A DNA stretch of 64,000 nucleotides, taken from NCBI RefSeq assembly GCF_009389715.1, contig NW_024067740.1:620001-684000 (forward strand), read 5' to 3'. Position numbers and translations under genes: made by a program. Position 1 is the stretch's first letter. Every line of letters begins with the position of its first letter. The notes below the pieces were generated by a model. The model saw only the letters and a list, made by a program, of their open reading frames with translations. It had not been told where the DNA came from and searched no databases. Of the stretch, positions 48,398 to 60,293 are shown piece after piece. The stretch is from Phoenix dactylifera. Taxonomy: Eukaryota > Streptophyta > Magnoliopsida > Arecales > Arecaceae.

Positions 48398-50658
48398 ATG
48401 GGTTCTCTTCCCAGTGAGATTGAGTCCACCATGAGCATCCTGGAGGTCGAAATGACCGAAGAGTGGTTTTTCCCTCTTCAGGGGTTCCGTTTGGAGCCCG
48501 CCAGGCGAAGGGATCGGATAACCGATCCTCCGGTAGGCCGGATTGGAGTGCACCTGGAATCACTCTGGGCCGGCCTCCGATTTCCTCTTCACGGCTTCGT
48601 GAATGAGTTGCTGACGGTATGCCAGTTGGTTCCGGCGCAACTCACTCCGAATGCCTGGAGGACAGTGCTGGGCTTCCTGTCACTGTGTTTACTGCAGGGG
48701 ATTCCGACCTCTGTCAACGTTTTCCGGCGACTTTTTATCTTTAAGTCGAATCCGGGAGACGGGGAGTGGCTTTACATTGCCCTTTGGGCGGGTCGGCCAC
48801 TCTTTCATGGTGCCCCCTCGTCCATTCATGGATGGAAGGAGAAATTCTTCTTCCTTGGCTCTGAACGGTCCTGGGGGTTTGACCCCAGGTGGGGGCCGAC
48901 CCAGCTTAAGTCTATCAACAGGCCCCCCCAGCTTTCTCCGCGTGAGCAGGGGATCCTCGACGCCATCCGCAGTCTCGGGGACGGCATCTTACTGAACGGC
49001 CTCATATGTGAGGACGCTTTGGTGAACGTGGGCTTGAGCTCGGCGCGTCCCCACGGTAAGTAATTACAAGATGTCTTTTTATTTCCTTACTGTTCTAATG
49101 TTCTAATCCTTTTTGCCTTTGCAGATATCGCAAAGATGGTGACGAAAAGCGAAGTCCTCTACGCCCGCTTCCAGAAGAGGGCAGCCGAGCTCTCGGGCGA
49201 GCCCACCGAGCCGAGGAAGAAACAGAAGGTCTCGGCGACCCCAGCGCCCCCGGCGGCAGCGGTGGCCGGGGCGGGTCCTTCTCGCCCCGCTCACTCCGAG
49301 GCGGGCCCTTCTCAGCCCGCGCGCCCCGAAGCTGGTCGGAGGGAGGGCGCGGATTTCGGGGGCTCGGGCTCCAGAGAAGCCTCGGTGGCGCCCCCATGCC
49401 CAGCGCCTTTAGCGCAGATTCCTGGTCGGCAGGACGCTTCAGTTGCCGACCAGGGGAGGAGTTCCGCGGGTCCCGTGCTTGCACGCCCCGCTATAGTTGT
49501 GCGGCGGTCAAATCAGCCGCTCGTTCGACCCCAACCTCCTAGCTCCGAGCTGGGGAGCAGTCAGGGAGCCTCGGGGTCGGCTCCGCCTAGGCTAGCCGAT
49601 GCTGGCCTTCCGGGCCCATCGGGCTTGGAAGAACGGGTGCCCCTCGCACCCACCTGGTCGGTATTCGAGGGTGATTCAGCCCTCGAAAACCCTCGAGTAG
49701 CGCGTGAGATATTCCGGGTCGCGCTGCTCCCAGCCAACCGGGCCGCGATGCAGTCCATGAGCTACAATGCTTTCATGGACATTACCCGCTGTAACGCCGT
49801 CCGGGTAAGTAAAATTTTCCACCTGTGTAATCTGTATAGGTTTTTTACTAGTGGCGCCTTATGTTTTTCTTTTCGTCTCTTTTACAGCATTTGCACGAGA
49901 CGGAGATGCTGATGCACCTAGTCCAAGAATACCGGGAGAAGGCCCGGAGGTGCCAGCGCGGTTATGACGAGGCCCAGGCGAGGTACCTAGCCGCCGAGGC
50001 GAAGTACCAAGCCGCCGAGGCCGAACGTCAGGTGCTCCAGGAAAAAGTTGGAGCATCTGAGGAGGGGGTTCGAGCTCTTACCGCAGAGCTCGATGAGGAG
50101 AAGGGCGCGCATGCACTGGCGAGGTCCGAGCTGCGCGCCACAGAGGCTCGGTTGGCCAAAGCCGAGGAAGCGCTGGCCTCCCGTGAGCAGGAGGTGGGGA
50201 ATGCCCGCGTTCGCCACGTAGAGCTCGAGCGGGAGCTAAGGGACCTCGAGCGGAAGGCCACCTATCATGAGGCTCGGGAGCTCGAGGCTCGGGAGCAAGC
50301 CCAGAGCGCGGTGGCGCTCTTTCGCGAGTCGGAGGAGTTCCGCGACCTCTTAGCAGAGGAGGGCGTGAATGGGCTAATCCAGGGCTTCCGGGACTTCCGC
50401 AACCAGCTGCGGCGGCTCCTCCCGGATTTTGATGTAAACCTGCTCCGACCGGGAGCGGGAGTCGAAAGGCCGGAGGCGGAGGCAGAAACTCCGGGGGCCG
50501 ACCAGGGAGGTCTGGCCGAGGCGGCCGGAGCCGTCCCCGAAGTTGCCGAGGTCGCCTCCGAGGCTATTCCTATCGCTGTCGAGGCCGAGGAGGTCCCGGC
50601 TGTTGAGCCCGCCGCCCCCGACACTGCCGAAGCCGAAGTGGTCGAGCTCGAGCCTTAG
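48398..50658 (+). CDS. Antisense ORF of the Tat element: gypsy-type putative transposase family protein
   Basis: Exons 48398-49055, 49125-49804 and 49888-50658, all GT-AG (phases 1 and 0), join to 702 residues. The N-terminal ~220 residues (FRLEPARRRDRITDPP, VGRIGVHLESLWAGLRFPLH, AQLTPNAWRTVLGFLSLC, VNVFRRLFIFK) match the domain Pfam calls putative gypsy-type transposase (PF04195). A Pro/Ala/Ser-rich linker follows, then a long Ala/Glu-rich coiled coil (about residues 460-610) and an acidic tail. It lies on the strand opposite gag-pol, between pol and the 3' LTR, as known for Tat elements. Despite the family name, no catalytic activity is established. The frame is intact in all three exons. 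Confidence 0.82.
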
Positions 50659-51128
50659 AGTGTAATTTTGTTATTTTTAAATCGGGACGGTCCCCGCATT
50701 TTGTAAGGGCCGAGCCCGAATCCTTGTAGCCTACGGGCCTTTTTGAAATGAACACATATTTTTGGAAACTATTCTGTTATAGTCCCAAGTTTTCCTGCTC
50801 GGATCCATTTTAGGCTCCAAGGAGATGGGCTCTATGGCCTCTAATTTCGCCCGCCACAGGGTTTGGGTTTAGGTTCGGCTTGCCGAGCTTTATTGCTCAG
50901 TCCTTCGACCAGCGGCATAACAACGCTTATGCCAAAGGGATTTGGGCTCGGAGAGTCTTTCCGAGCTTAGTCCCGATTTCGACCAAGCCCTAAAGCGGTC
51001 ACTGGGACAACTTTTTAGCAAAGTTAGTAAACTTTGGGTCCGAGCCCCACATTGCCGGGGCGGGTCGGATTCTTTTCCAGCGAATGGGTCGAATGCTCGT
51101 CAGCTCGTGACGGGGATTCAACACTGTT

Positions 51129-52390
51129 TATACCAAGTTTGTTGGTATCGTGAGTGTTTCACGCCGAGGCGATTGAAAATGCTCCTCTGCTCGGTGTCCA
51201 TTCTTTGAGGACGTCGGCAGAGAGAAATCCAAAAGCAGAATAGATAATGTAAAAACATTAAATAAATGGGTACCTTGTACCGTGTGCGTCCTTGCGCCGA
51301 GGCGACTGGAGACGCTTCTCTGCTCGGACTCCGTTCTTTGGGGACGTCGGCAGAGAAATCCAAGAATAGAATAGACAATATAGAGACATTAATGTGGAAG
51401 CATTAATTAAATGGGTACCTTGTACCGTGTGCGTCCTGGCGCCGAGGCGACTGAAGACGCTTCTCTGCTCGGACTCCGTTCTTTGGGGACGTCGGCAGAG
51501 AAATCCAAGAATAGAACAGACACTGGTACCGTATGCGTCCTTGCGCCGAGGCGACTAAAGACGCTCCTCTGCTCGGGGTCCGTTCTTCGAGGACATCGGC
51601 AGAGAAAAGTCCAAAAGCAGATAAGATGTAAAACTATTAAATAAATGGGTAGCTTGTACCGCGTGCATCCTGGCACCGAGGCGACTGAAGACGCTTCTCT
51701 GCTCGGACTCCGTTCTTTGGGGACGTCGGCAGAGAAATCCAAGAATAGAACAGACACTGGTACCGTATGCGTCCTTGCGCCGAGGCGACTAAAGACGCTC
51801 CTCTGCTCGGGGTCCGTTCGTGTGCGTCCTGGCACCGAGGCGACTGAAGACGCTTCTCTGCTCGGACTCCGTTCTTTGGGGACGTCGGCAGAGAAATCCA
51901 AGAATAGAACAGACACTGGTACCGTATGCGTCCTTGCGCCGAGGCGACTAAAGACGCTCCTCTGCTCGGGGTCCGTTCTTCGAGGACATCGGCAGAGAAA
52001 AGTCCAAGAATAGAATAACGTAAAGACATTAAATAAACGGGTACCTGATGCCGTATGCGTCCTTGCGCCGAGGCGACTAAAGACGCTCCTCTGCTCGGGG
52101 TCCGTTCTTCGAGGACATCGGCAGAAAAAAGTCCAAGAATAGAATAACGTAAAGACATTAAATAAACGGGTATCTGGTACCGTATGCGTCCTTGCGCCGA
52201 GGCGACTGAAGACGCTCCTCTGCTCGGGGTCCGTTCTTCGAGGACGTCGGCAGAGAAAAGTCCAAAAGCAGATAAGATGTAAAACTATTAAATAAATGGG
52301 TAGCTTGTACCGTGTGCGTTCTGGCACCGAGGCGACTGAAGACGCTTCTCTGCTCGGACTCCGTTCTTTGGGGACGTCGGCAGAGAAATC
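51129..52390. repeat. Tandem repeats of about 110-140 bp downstream of gag-pol
   Basis: About ten units, each with GCGCCGAGGCGACT, GACGC(T/C)(T/C)CTCTGCTCGG, TCCGTTCTT and GGACGTCGGCAGAG. Unit lengths vary because the AT-rich linker (AATAGAA...TTAAATAAA) varies. Such hypervariable tandem fields are known from Tat 3' regions. Confidence 0.9.
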
Positions 52391-52545
52391 CGGCGATGGA
52401 GAACGAGCCGAGCTCGTCGGCTGAAGCCGGCGGATAGCGAACCGAGCTCGTCTTGGTCAATGAAGACCGCATCCCAACGCATCGGGGCATCCCGATAAAC
52501 CGGGGCATCTCGACGTCTCGAGGCATCCCGGCCGAGGTCGGGGTA

Positions 52546-53240
52546 GGAGCACGAGCCGAGCTCGTCCGGTCAGAGAGGACCGCTACTCAATAGTCGATGG
52601 AGCACGAGCCGAGCTCGTCCGGTCAGAGAGGACCGCTACTCATAGTCGACGGAGCACGAGCCGAGCTCGTCCGGTCAGAGAGGACCGCTACTCAATAGTC
52701 GATGGAGCACGAGCCGAGCTCGTCCGGTCAGAGAGGACCGCTACTCAATAGTCGATGGAGCACGAGCCGAGCTCGTCCGGTCAGAGGACCGCTACTCAAT
52801 AGTCGATGGAGCACGAGCCGAGCTCGTCCGGTCAGGGAGCACGAGCCGAGCTCGTCCGGTCAGAGAGGATCGCTACTCAATAGTCGATGGAGCACGAGCC
52901 GAGCTCGTCCGGTCAGAGAGGACCGCTACTCAATAGTCGACGGAGCACGAGCCGAGCTCGTCCGGTCAGAGAGGACCGCTACTCATAGTCGACGGAGCAC
53001 GAGCCGAGCTCGTCCGGTCAGAGAGGACCGCTACTCATAGTCGATGGAGCACGAGCCGAGCTCGTCCGGTCAGAGAGGACCGCTACTCATAGTCGACGGA
53101 GCACGAGTCGAGCTCGTCCGGTCAGAGGGGACCGCTACTCATAGTCGATGGAGCACGAGCCGAGCTCGTCCGGTCAGAGAGGACCGCTACTCAATAGTCG
53201 ATGGAGCACGAGCCGAGCTCGTCTGGTCACTTAAGACCGC
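52546..53240. repeat. 53-54-bp tandem repeats downstream of gag-pol
   Basis: About thirteen units, each with GAGCACGAGCCGAGCTCGTC, CGGTCAGAGAGGACCGCTAC and TCA(A)TAGTCGA(T/C)G. Two units are shortened, near 52785 and 52840. Confidence 0.93.
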
Positions 53241-53574
53241 ACCCCGACGTCTCGGGCCATCCCGACGAATCGGGGCATCCCGTTGTGGCGGGGCATCCTG
53301 ACCGTGGTCAGGGTAGGAGAACGAGCCGAGCTCGTTGCCGGTGGAGAGCGCGCCACGAACTCACAACATCTTCAGGGAGCCCGCGTAGGTACTCCATCAT
53401 CCCGAGGCACCGGGGCATCCCAACCGTGGTCAGGGAAGAAGAATAAACCTGATGGCATGAGATAATCAGGAGAATTGGTGAGCTCGGAATAAGCACGCAA
53501 ACCATCAGTTTATTGTGAAACGAAATTCATAGAATGAAATTCAATGGTTGAATAATGGGGAACCCCTTAGGGTT

Positions 53575-56500
53575 CTACTGGTGGTACACGCGGAGATTTT
53601 CAGAGCTCCAACTCCGCGGAATGGGAGTCCCGTCTAGGGACTCTAGCTTATAAGTCTCGGGTCGGCGGATGCGCGTGACTCGGTATGGTCCTTCCCAATT
53701 CGGGGCCAGCTTTCCTTGCTCAGTTGGTCGGGAGGCTTCAGCTTTTCTGAGGACAAGGTCCCCTGGTCTGAAAGATTTGACTTTGACCCTGGCGTTGTAG
53801 TACTGAGCTGTCTTTTGCTGGTACCTTGCCATACGCACTCGGGCGGCCTCCCTTGTTTCCTCGATCAGGTCGAGGTTGCCTCTGAGCTGCGAAGAGTTGG
53901 AGCTGGCATCGTGGTGCTCAACTCTTGGAGAGGGGAGCCCAATCTCTAGTGGAATGACGGCCTCCGTCCCATATGTTAGGTTGAAGGGGGTCTCGCCGGT
54001 GGGGACGCGGAACGTGGTCCGGTAAGCCCACAGGACATTGTACAGGTCTCCGACCCATTGTCCTTTAGATTTGTCGAGCCTGGCTTTGAGATCCTGCAGG
54101 ATAGTACGATTTGTTACCTCGGTTTCTCCGTTTGTCTGAGGATGCGCGACCGAGGTAAAGCGGTGGTCAATGCCAAGCTCGGAGCAGAACTCTCTGAAAT
54201 GGATGTTGTCGAACTGGCGACCGTTGTCAGAGATAAGGATGCGAGGAAGCCCGAATCTGTAAATGATGGACTTCCAGACGAAATCCCGTATCTTCTGCTC
54301 GGTGATCCGGGCGAGGGGCTCGGCTTCTATCCACTTTGTGAAGTAGTCGATAGAGACGACCAGGAACTTCCTTTGCCCGGTGGCCAGTGGGAATGGCCCT
54401 AGAATGTCAATTCTCCACTGGGCAAAGGGCCAAGGGGAGCTGATAGAAGTCAAAGGAGCCGAGGGCCGGCACTGAACATTGGCGTTCCTTTGGCACCGGT
54501 CGCATTTTTGGACGAAATCCATAGTATCCTTCTGGAGTGTCGGCCAATAATATCCTTGGCGCAGAATTTTATGGGCCAATGCTCGCCCTCCCAGATGGTT
54601 TCCACAAATCCCTTCGTGGACTTCGCGTAGGGTATAATTAACTTTCGTTGGGCGAAGGCATCTGAGGAGGGGAGAGGTGAAGGATCTCCGATAGAGCTTT
54701 CCCTCGTATAGTATGTACCGGGTGGCGAGGCGCTTGATTCGGCGAGCCTCTCGTTCATCAGCGGGGAGGGTTTCGTCTTGCAGATAGCTGATGAGTTCAT
54801 CCATCCAGCTTGGCTCGAACTCGGTGCAGAGGGTCTGCTCGGGCTCGTCTGTGCTGGGCTTTTGGAGATATTCCAGTACTGCCTCTTTGGGAAGCTCGCT
54901 CATGCGAGAGGACGCCAGCTTTGATAGCTGGTCGGCCCTGAGATTCTCCGACCTGGCAATATGTTGAATATGAAAGGATTCCAAGGTCGAGACGAGATCC
55001 CGTACCTTCTGAAGATACTTCTGCATGGTCGGGTCTCTGGCTTCGAAGCCGCCCACAATTTGGTTGACGACGAGCTGAGAATCACTGAAGGCCTTCAAGT
55101 CCTTCACTCCTAGCTCTTTGGCTAGCTTAAGCCCGGCGACAAGTGCCTCATACTCCGCCATGTTATTTGAAGCAGGAATTTCGAGGCGCAAGGCTTGCTC
55201 GGCAACCACCCCCTCCGGGCTGGTGAGGATAAGTCCCGCTCCGCTACCCCCCGAGTTTGAAGAGCCATCGACATGCAAAGTCCATGTCAAACTCGGGGTC
55301 TGCTCCACCGGTGGCTCAGGTTCAGGCTTGACCTCATCCGGTATGGTGCACTCGACTATAAAGTCTGCGAGTGCTTGTGCTTTGATCGCCGGTCTGGGCC
55401 GGTACTCGATGTCGAATTCTCCGAGCTCAATGGCCCATTTAGTGATCCGACCCGCACGATCTGATCTCTGCAGGATCTGCTTGACCGGCTGGTCAGTCAG
55501 CACAGCCACTGTATGAGCTTGGAAGTAGGGTCGGAGCCTCCGAGCCGAGATGACCAAAGCATAGGCGGTCTTCTCAAGCTTGGAGTATCGGGTCTCGGCG
55601 TCCCTTAAGACCCGACTGGTATAATATACTGGCTTCTGGAGTTTGCCCTGCTCTCGGACCAGGACCGAGCTTACTGCTACAGGGGAGACAGCTAGATACA
55701 AGTAGAGGAGCTCACCCTGTTGAGGCTTCATGAGCAGGGAAGGAGAAGCCAGTAGGTGCTTGAGCTCTTCAAAAGATTGCTGGCACTCGTCCGACCACAA
55801 AAAGTTCTTCGGCTTCTTGAGGGCTGCAAAGAATGGAAGGCAGCGCTCGGCCGAGCGGGAGATGAATCTCCCGAGGGCTGCCACTCGGCCCGTGAGCCGC
55901 TGTACCTCTTTGACCGTCCTGGGAGGCGTCATCTCTTGGAGGGCTCGGATCTTCTCTGGATTGGCCTCAATTCCTCGTTGTGTAATGATGAAGCCGAGGA
56001 ATTTGCCGGAGGTGACCCCGAATGCACATTTAGCTGGGTTGAGCTTCATCTGGTACTTTCGGAGTGTGGAGAATGCTTCATTGAGGTCGGCTATGTGGTC
56101 TTGCGCCACCTTGCTTTTCACCAGCATGTCATCCACGTAGACCTCCATGTTTCGGCCTATTTGGTCTTTGAAGATCCGGCTGACCAGCCTTTGATAAGTT
56201 GCCCCGGCGTTTTTCAAGCCGAATGGCATCACTTTGTAGCAGTAGGTTCCCCCGTCGGTGATGAAGGCTGTCTTTTCCTCATCTTCTGGCGCCATGCGGA
56301 TCTGGTTGTATCCGGAAAAGGCGTCCATGAATGCCAGCAGCTCGTGACCCGAGGTGGAGTCCACGAGCTGGTCGATGCTGGGAAGTGGAAAGCTGTCCTT
56401 CGGGCAGGCTTTATTCAGGTCGGTGTAGTCCACGCACATACGCCACTTCTCGCTGGCTTTCTTGACGAGGACCACATTAGCGAGCCATTTCGGGTAGGAT

Positions 56501-58998
56501 ATCTCCCGGATGAAGCCAGCTTCAAGGAGCTTGCCGACCTCCTCGGCTGCTGCTCGTTGTCGTTCAGGGGCGGCGCCTCGCTTCTTTTGTCGCACGGGCT
56601 TGCAGGTCGGCTTCACCTGAAGCCGGTGGACCATGACCTCCGGATCTATCCCTGGCATGTCTGCAGGCGACCATGCGAAGACATCCATATTGTCCCGTAG
56701 GAAGTTGACGAGGCGACTCCTCTCGTGTTCGCCAAGGCCAGAGCCGACCTGCACGGTTAGCTCGGAAAAGTTCTCTCGTAAGGGAACTTGAATTAACAAC
56801 TCACCAGGCTCTACCCGCTCTTTCTGGGGGTTGACCCGTGCCTCCATAACTTCAGTTGAGGGCTGGTTAGTCGTTGGGGCAGGCACCTCGGCTGGTTGTC
56901 TTGCTTCGTGGGTCGCTAGGTAGCATCGTCTTGCCACCATTTGGTCCCCTCGAACTTCACCGACTCCCTGGCTGGTAGGGAATCGCATCAGCAGGTGGTG
57001 AGTTGAGACCACTGCTCGAAGGGCGTTGAGTCCTGGCCTTCCGAGGATGGCGTTGTAAACCGAGGGCAGGCGTATTACAAGGAAGCTCATACCCACGGTA
57101 CTTTCACGAGGGGCGAGCCCGGCTGTGACCAGAAGGTCGATCTCGCCCTCTACTGGAACTGAATCCCCAGTGAATCCAACTAGCGGAGCATTCATCCTCC
57201 GTAGCTGTTTTTTTGTCATCTCCATTTTAGAATAAGCACCAAAATACAAAACATTCGCCGAGCTTCCATTATCAACCAGGATGCGTTTTACATCAAATTT
57301 ATTTATGATCATGGAGATGACCACGGCATCATCATGGGGAGTTTCGACTCCCTCTAGATCATCATCTGAGAAGGAGATGGCTTCAGAGGTGCGCAGGCGC
57401 TTCGAGGAGGCTTCTTCCCCTGAGGCTTCCCCAGCCGAGGTCCCGCCTCGGATAGTGTTGATGACGCCGGCGATGGGCCTGTTGGCATTTGACCCTTCAG
57501 GCTGTGCTGCTCCTTCGGCTGGCTTCTTTTCTTCACGCCGGCCTTGCACAAACCGATCGAGCACCCCTCGGCGAATGAGTGCTTCGATCTCATTTCGGAG
57601 CTGATAACAATCCTCGGTATCATGGCCGTGATTCCGGTGGAAACGGCAATACTTCCGGAGATCACGCCGGATTCTGGTGTCTGGCTTCGGAGGTGGGAGC
57701 CGGATGCAATCCCGACTCTCAATCTCCATGAGGATTTCAGCCCGAGGAGCATTGAGGGGAGTATACTTTTCATACCTCCCTTCGGGTGCACGGGCCTGCA
57801 GTGGGAACCTCGGGCGGAGTGGTGACCTCTGCTGTGGCGGTCCTCTCAACCGGGGTGGACTCTTCGGGCGGGGCGGATTCTTAGCTCGTCGTGGAGACGG
57901 GCTTCTGGGCTGGCCGCGCTCCTCGCGACGTCTCTTCTTGGGGTTCTGCTCGGTCCCGCCCCGCCTAACCGCCACGGCTTCTTCTGCCTTGGCATACTTC
58001 CGCGCCCGAGCGAACATTTCGGTGAGGTCCGTGGGAAAATTCTTCTCGATCGAGAAGAGGAATCTGTAGGACCGGGCTCCAGTCTTCAACGCCGACATGG
58101 CGATTGACTGGTCAAGCTCCCGGACCTCCCATATTGCGGCGGTGAACCGGTCCAAGTACTCCTTGAAGGATTCTCCCTCCTTTTGTTTGATATCAAGGAG
58201 GGAGTCGGATGTCCGCCGTTGGGGCTGGCTGGCGGCAAAGTTGCCAGCAAATTGTCTGCCGAGCTGCTCAAAGGAAGAGACAGTACTCGGCTTCAGCCCG
58301 GTGAACCAAAGTCGGGCTGGCCCTCGGAGTGTCGCCGGAAAAGCTTTGCACATCATGGCCTCCGAGGCTCCTTGTAGGGCCATTAAGACCCGGTAACTCT
58401 CCAGGTGGTCAAGGGGATCAGCCTTGCCGTTGTAGGGCTCCACCTGGGGCATCTTGAACCGTAGTGGGACCGATTCATCTTCGATCTCCGGGGAGAAGGA
58501 TGACTTCGTAGTGAACTCAAAGTCGTTATCACGTCCTGATTTTCTCCCGTGGAGTGCCTGGATTTGGCGCTCCAGCTTCTCGACCTTCTTGTCGAGTTCA
58601 TCATTCTGGAGGATCGCTGCAGCGGTTCGTTCGAGCGCAGGTTGCCCTGGAACCGACTCAGCTTCTGAAGGCTGTGGCCAGCCTCCGTAGCCTCTGGCTG
58701 GGTGCTCTCTCCAGAGGGAGGCCTGGACTTGGGAGTCCTGACCTCGAAGGGGAAGTCCGCTTGTAGGAGGCTCCGGTTGAGCTGGAGCCGGAGGAGGCGG
58801 TGCCGTTGGGATGCCCCTGGGTTGCAAGCTTTGGACAGCGGTAGCCAAGGGTTACACTTGTTGCACCAAGGTATCAAACTGCTCCGGCCGAACTTGAGGG
58901 GTTGACTCGGCCGGAGGTGGTGAGTTCCGGACGGAATGCTCAGGACTGGGTGGAGGACGTCGAGAGGCATTGGAAGCCCCTTTGCTTCTTAGCTTCAT
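53575..58998 (-). CDS. Tat gag-pol polyprotein with one premature stop
   Basis: The ATG is at 58998 (MKLRSKGASN). Codon 49 (58854-58852) is TAA; the frame then stays open for 1757 codons to 53575. Copy 2 has Gln at the equivalent place, so this is a C-to-T nonsense change. Counting residues after the stop: gag domain about 130-290 (PYNGKADPLDHLESY, ARLWFTGL); CCHC-like YCRFHRNHGHDTEDC about 410; protease with LVDNGSSANVLYFG about 530; reverse transcriptase about 770-960 with YVDDMLVKSK; Ty3 RNase H about 1020-1150; second, archaeal-type RNase H about 1170-1300 (LHVDGSSNSGGSGAGLIL, NNMAEYEALVAGL); integrase about 1400-1680 with an HHCC finger (CDRCQR) and DDE core (IDILGPFP, ISDNGRQFDN, HPQTNGETEV). 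The order PR-RT-RH-aRH-INT is Ty3/gypsy Tat. Confidence 0.92.
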
Positions 58999-59012
58999 GG
59001 CAGCGAACTCGG

Positions 59013-59031
59013 GCCCTTCCTCTAGCGCCAA
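59013..59031 (-). other. Primer-binding site of the long element
   Basis: On - it reads TTGGCGCTAGAGGAAGGGC, one base inside the LTR terminus CAACA. Copies 1 and 2 carry close variants at the same place. The cognate tRNA was not identified. Confidence 0.6.
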
Positions 59032-59032
59032 C

Positions 59033-59256
59033 TGTTGCTGGAAATTGGATCCGGGGGCGGCCGCGAACCGAGGAGGAGGAGCTCCGGCGAACACTCTTTT
59101 TTGCAGGACAGGACTGGACGCACCACCCCTCTTTGCTCTCTTCCACGCCCCAGCGGAGGACGCGGCCGGCCGACGCCCCGCCGTCCCCCCTCTCAGGCGG
59201 CGGAGCTCCTCCTCCCCTGGCTTCGCGGCGACCCCCGGGTCCAATTTCCAGCAACA
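59033..59256. repeat. Aberrant 5' terminus: palindrome of two inverted LTR ends
   Basis: 59033-59095 is the first ~63 bp of an LTR on + (TGTTGCTGG...), closest to copy 2's LTR subfamily. 59094-59256 is the inverse of the first ~165 bp of the element's own 3' LTR (46607 onward), ending in CCAGCAACA. Both ends of the whole insertion are therefore the same LTR terminus in inverted orientation. The LTR promoter region is missing. Confidence 0.88.
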
Positions 59257-59261
59257 CAATT

Positions 59262-60290
59262 CTTTTATTTTTTAGTTTTAGTCTAACTATAGTCACATTT
59301 TCTGCACGTGATAGGGCAATCGATGAGAGTCATGTACGAAGCAATCGATAAGTATCATATTTTTATTTTTCGCCCATAGAGCAATCTATATATCCTGATT
59401 ACTAAAGCACCATATTCATTAGCCTAATTATGCAAATATCTATTATATTAATATACGCTTCTATGACACTAACAATCACAGGCATATATGATCAAAATAT
59501 AGTTTAATAAAAAAAATCATCATAGGAAAATTTTTACATCTTACTTATCTTGATTATATATATATATATGTAAAATATTTATCTAGATAGACTAGTCATT
59601 TGTTTACATCGCGATCTACAAATCGGGATGCATAGTACCCTCTTCAACGTCCATTTGCTTATAGGATTGTTCTCATGCAGATCCAAATCCAATGTTAGAA
59701 TAAAAATCATAAAATGAAAAACAACTGCCTGAAACTTTCTACTGGGGTTCACCAAGAATCTATAATTGAGTCCTCTGAATCTATCCCCCACAAACCTTTG
59801 GTCCAGAAAAAGGAACCGAAACATGGTACCCCGGCTTCGAATGCTATTTCAGCAGCTTGCTGGCTCAAAACAAGGTGGAATGATGACCATGAGATGGGAA
59901 AAGAGGAAGGGTAAAGTGTATGGTCGATTACCTTGGTCCGGAGAGGCAAAGGGGCGGCCCAATAATTCTTCTCAGAGGAAAATCTAAGAATATCTATGCA
60001 GAAAAAAATATGGAAATCGATGATGATAGAGGATGGCTTTAGGGTAGAATGCCGAAGGAGAAGAGGATGATCTTCTTTTCATAGAGGAGCCCTAGGGCTT
60101 TGCTCGAATTTCACAGCCCTAAGGTTTCTGGTGTTCGACTGAAATGGAGATGAGGAAGACTTCCATCCTCCTTGCCATGTGCACTGCATGCGTGTGGCCC
60201 AATGGCCAACCTAGGTCAATCCAGGCCAGTCCAGGTCCAACTTAAAAAAACATGGGTTCTTACACCAACCATTCTAATGTCATTTATAAC
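59262..60290. other. AT-rich intergenic stretch
   Basis: No gene is recognised. Scattered GCAATCGATAAGT-type motifs (59300-59370) echo the other flank of the retrotransposon. Short open frames near 59714-59987 have no recognisable motif. Confidence 0.45.
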
Positions 60291-60293
60291 TTA

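Larger units (their letters stand above)
46607..59256 (-). mobile_element. Long Tat-lineage Ty3/gypsy retrotransposon
   Basis: A 12.65-kb insertion with the target duplication CAATT at 46602-46606 and 59257-59261. In element sense (-) the order is: aberrant 5' terminus (59256-59033), primer-binding site (59031-59013), gag-pol (58998-53575), tandem repeats (53240-51129), an antisense gene on + (48398-50658), purine tract (47873-47858) and 3' LTR (47857-46607). A second (archaeal-type) RNase H between RNase H and integrase, plus the extra antisense ORF downstream of pol, mark the Tat lineage. The element lacks a normal 5' LTR and has an early stop in gag, so it should be inactive. Confidence 0.92.

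Noticed and set aside
51407..52327. 306-codon minus-strand frame (and overlapping 173-codon frame)
   Set aside because: It is a translation of the 110-140-bp tandem repeats of the retrotransposon.
55756..56700. 314-codon plus-strand frame opposite pol
   Set aside because: It is a shadow of the gag-pol coding strand; no family motif is present.
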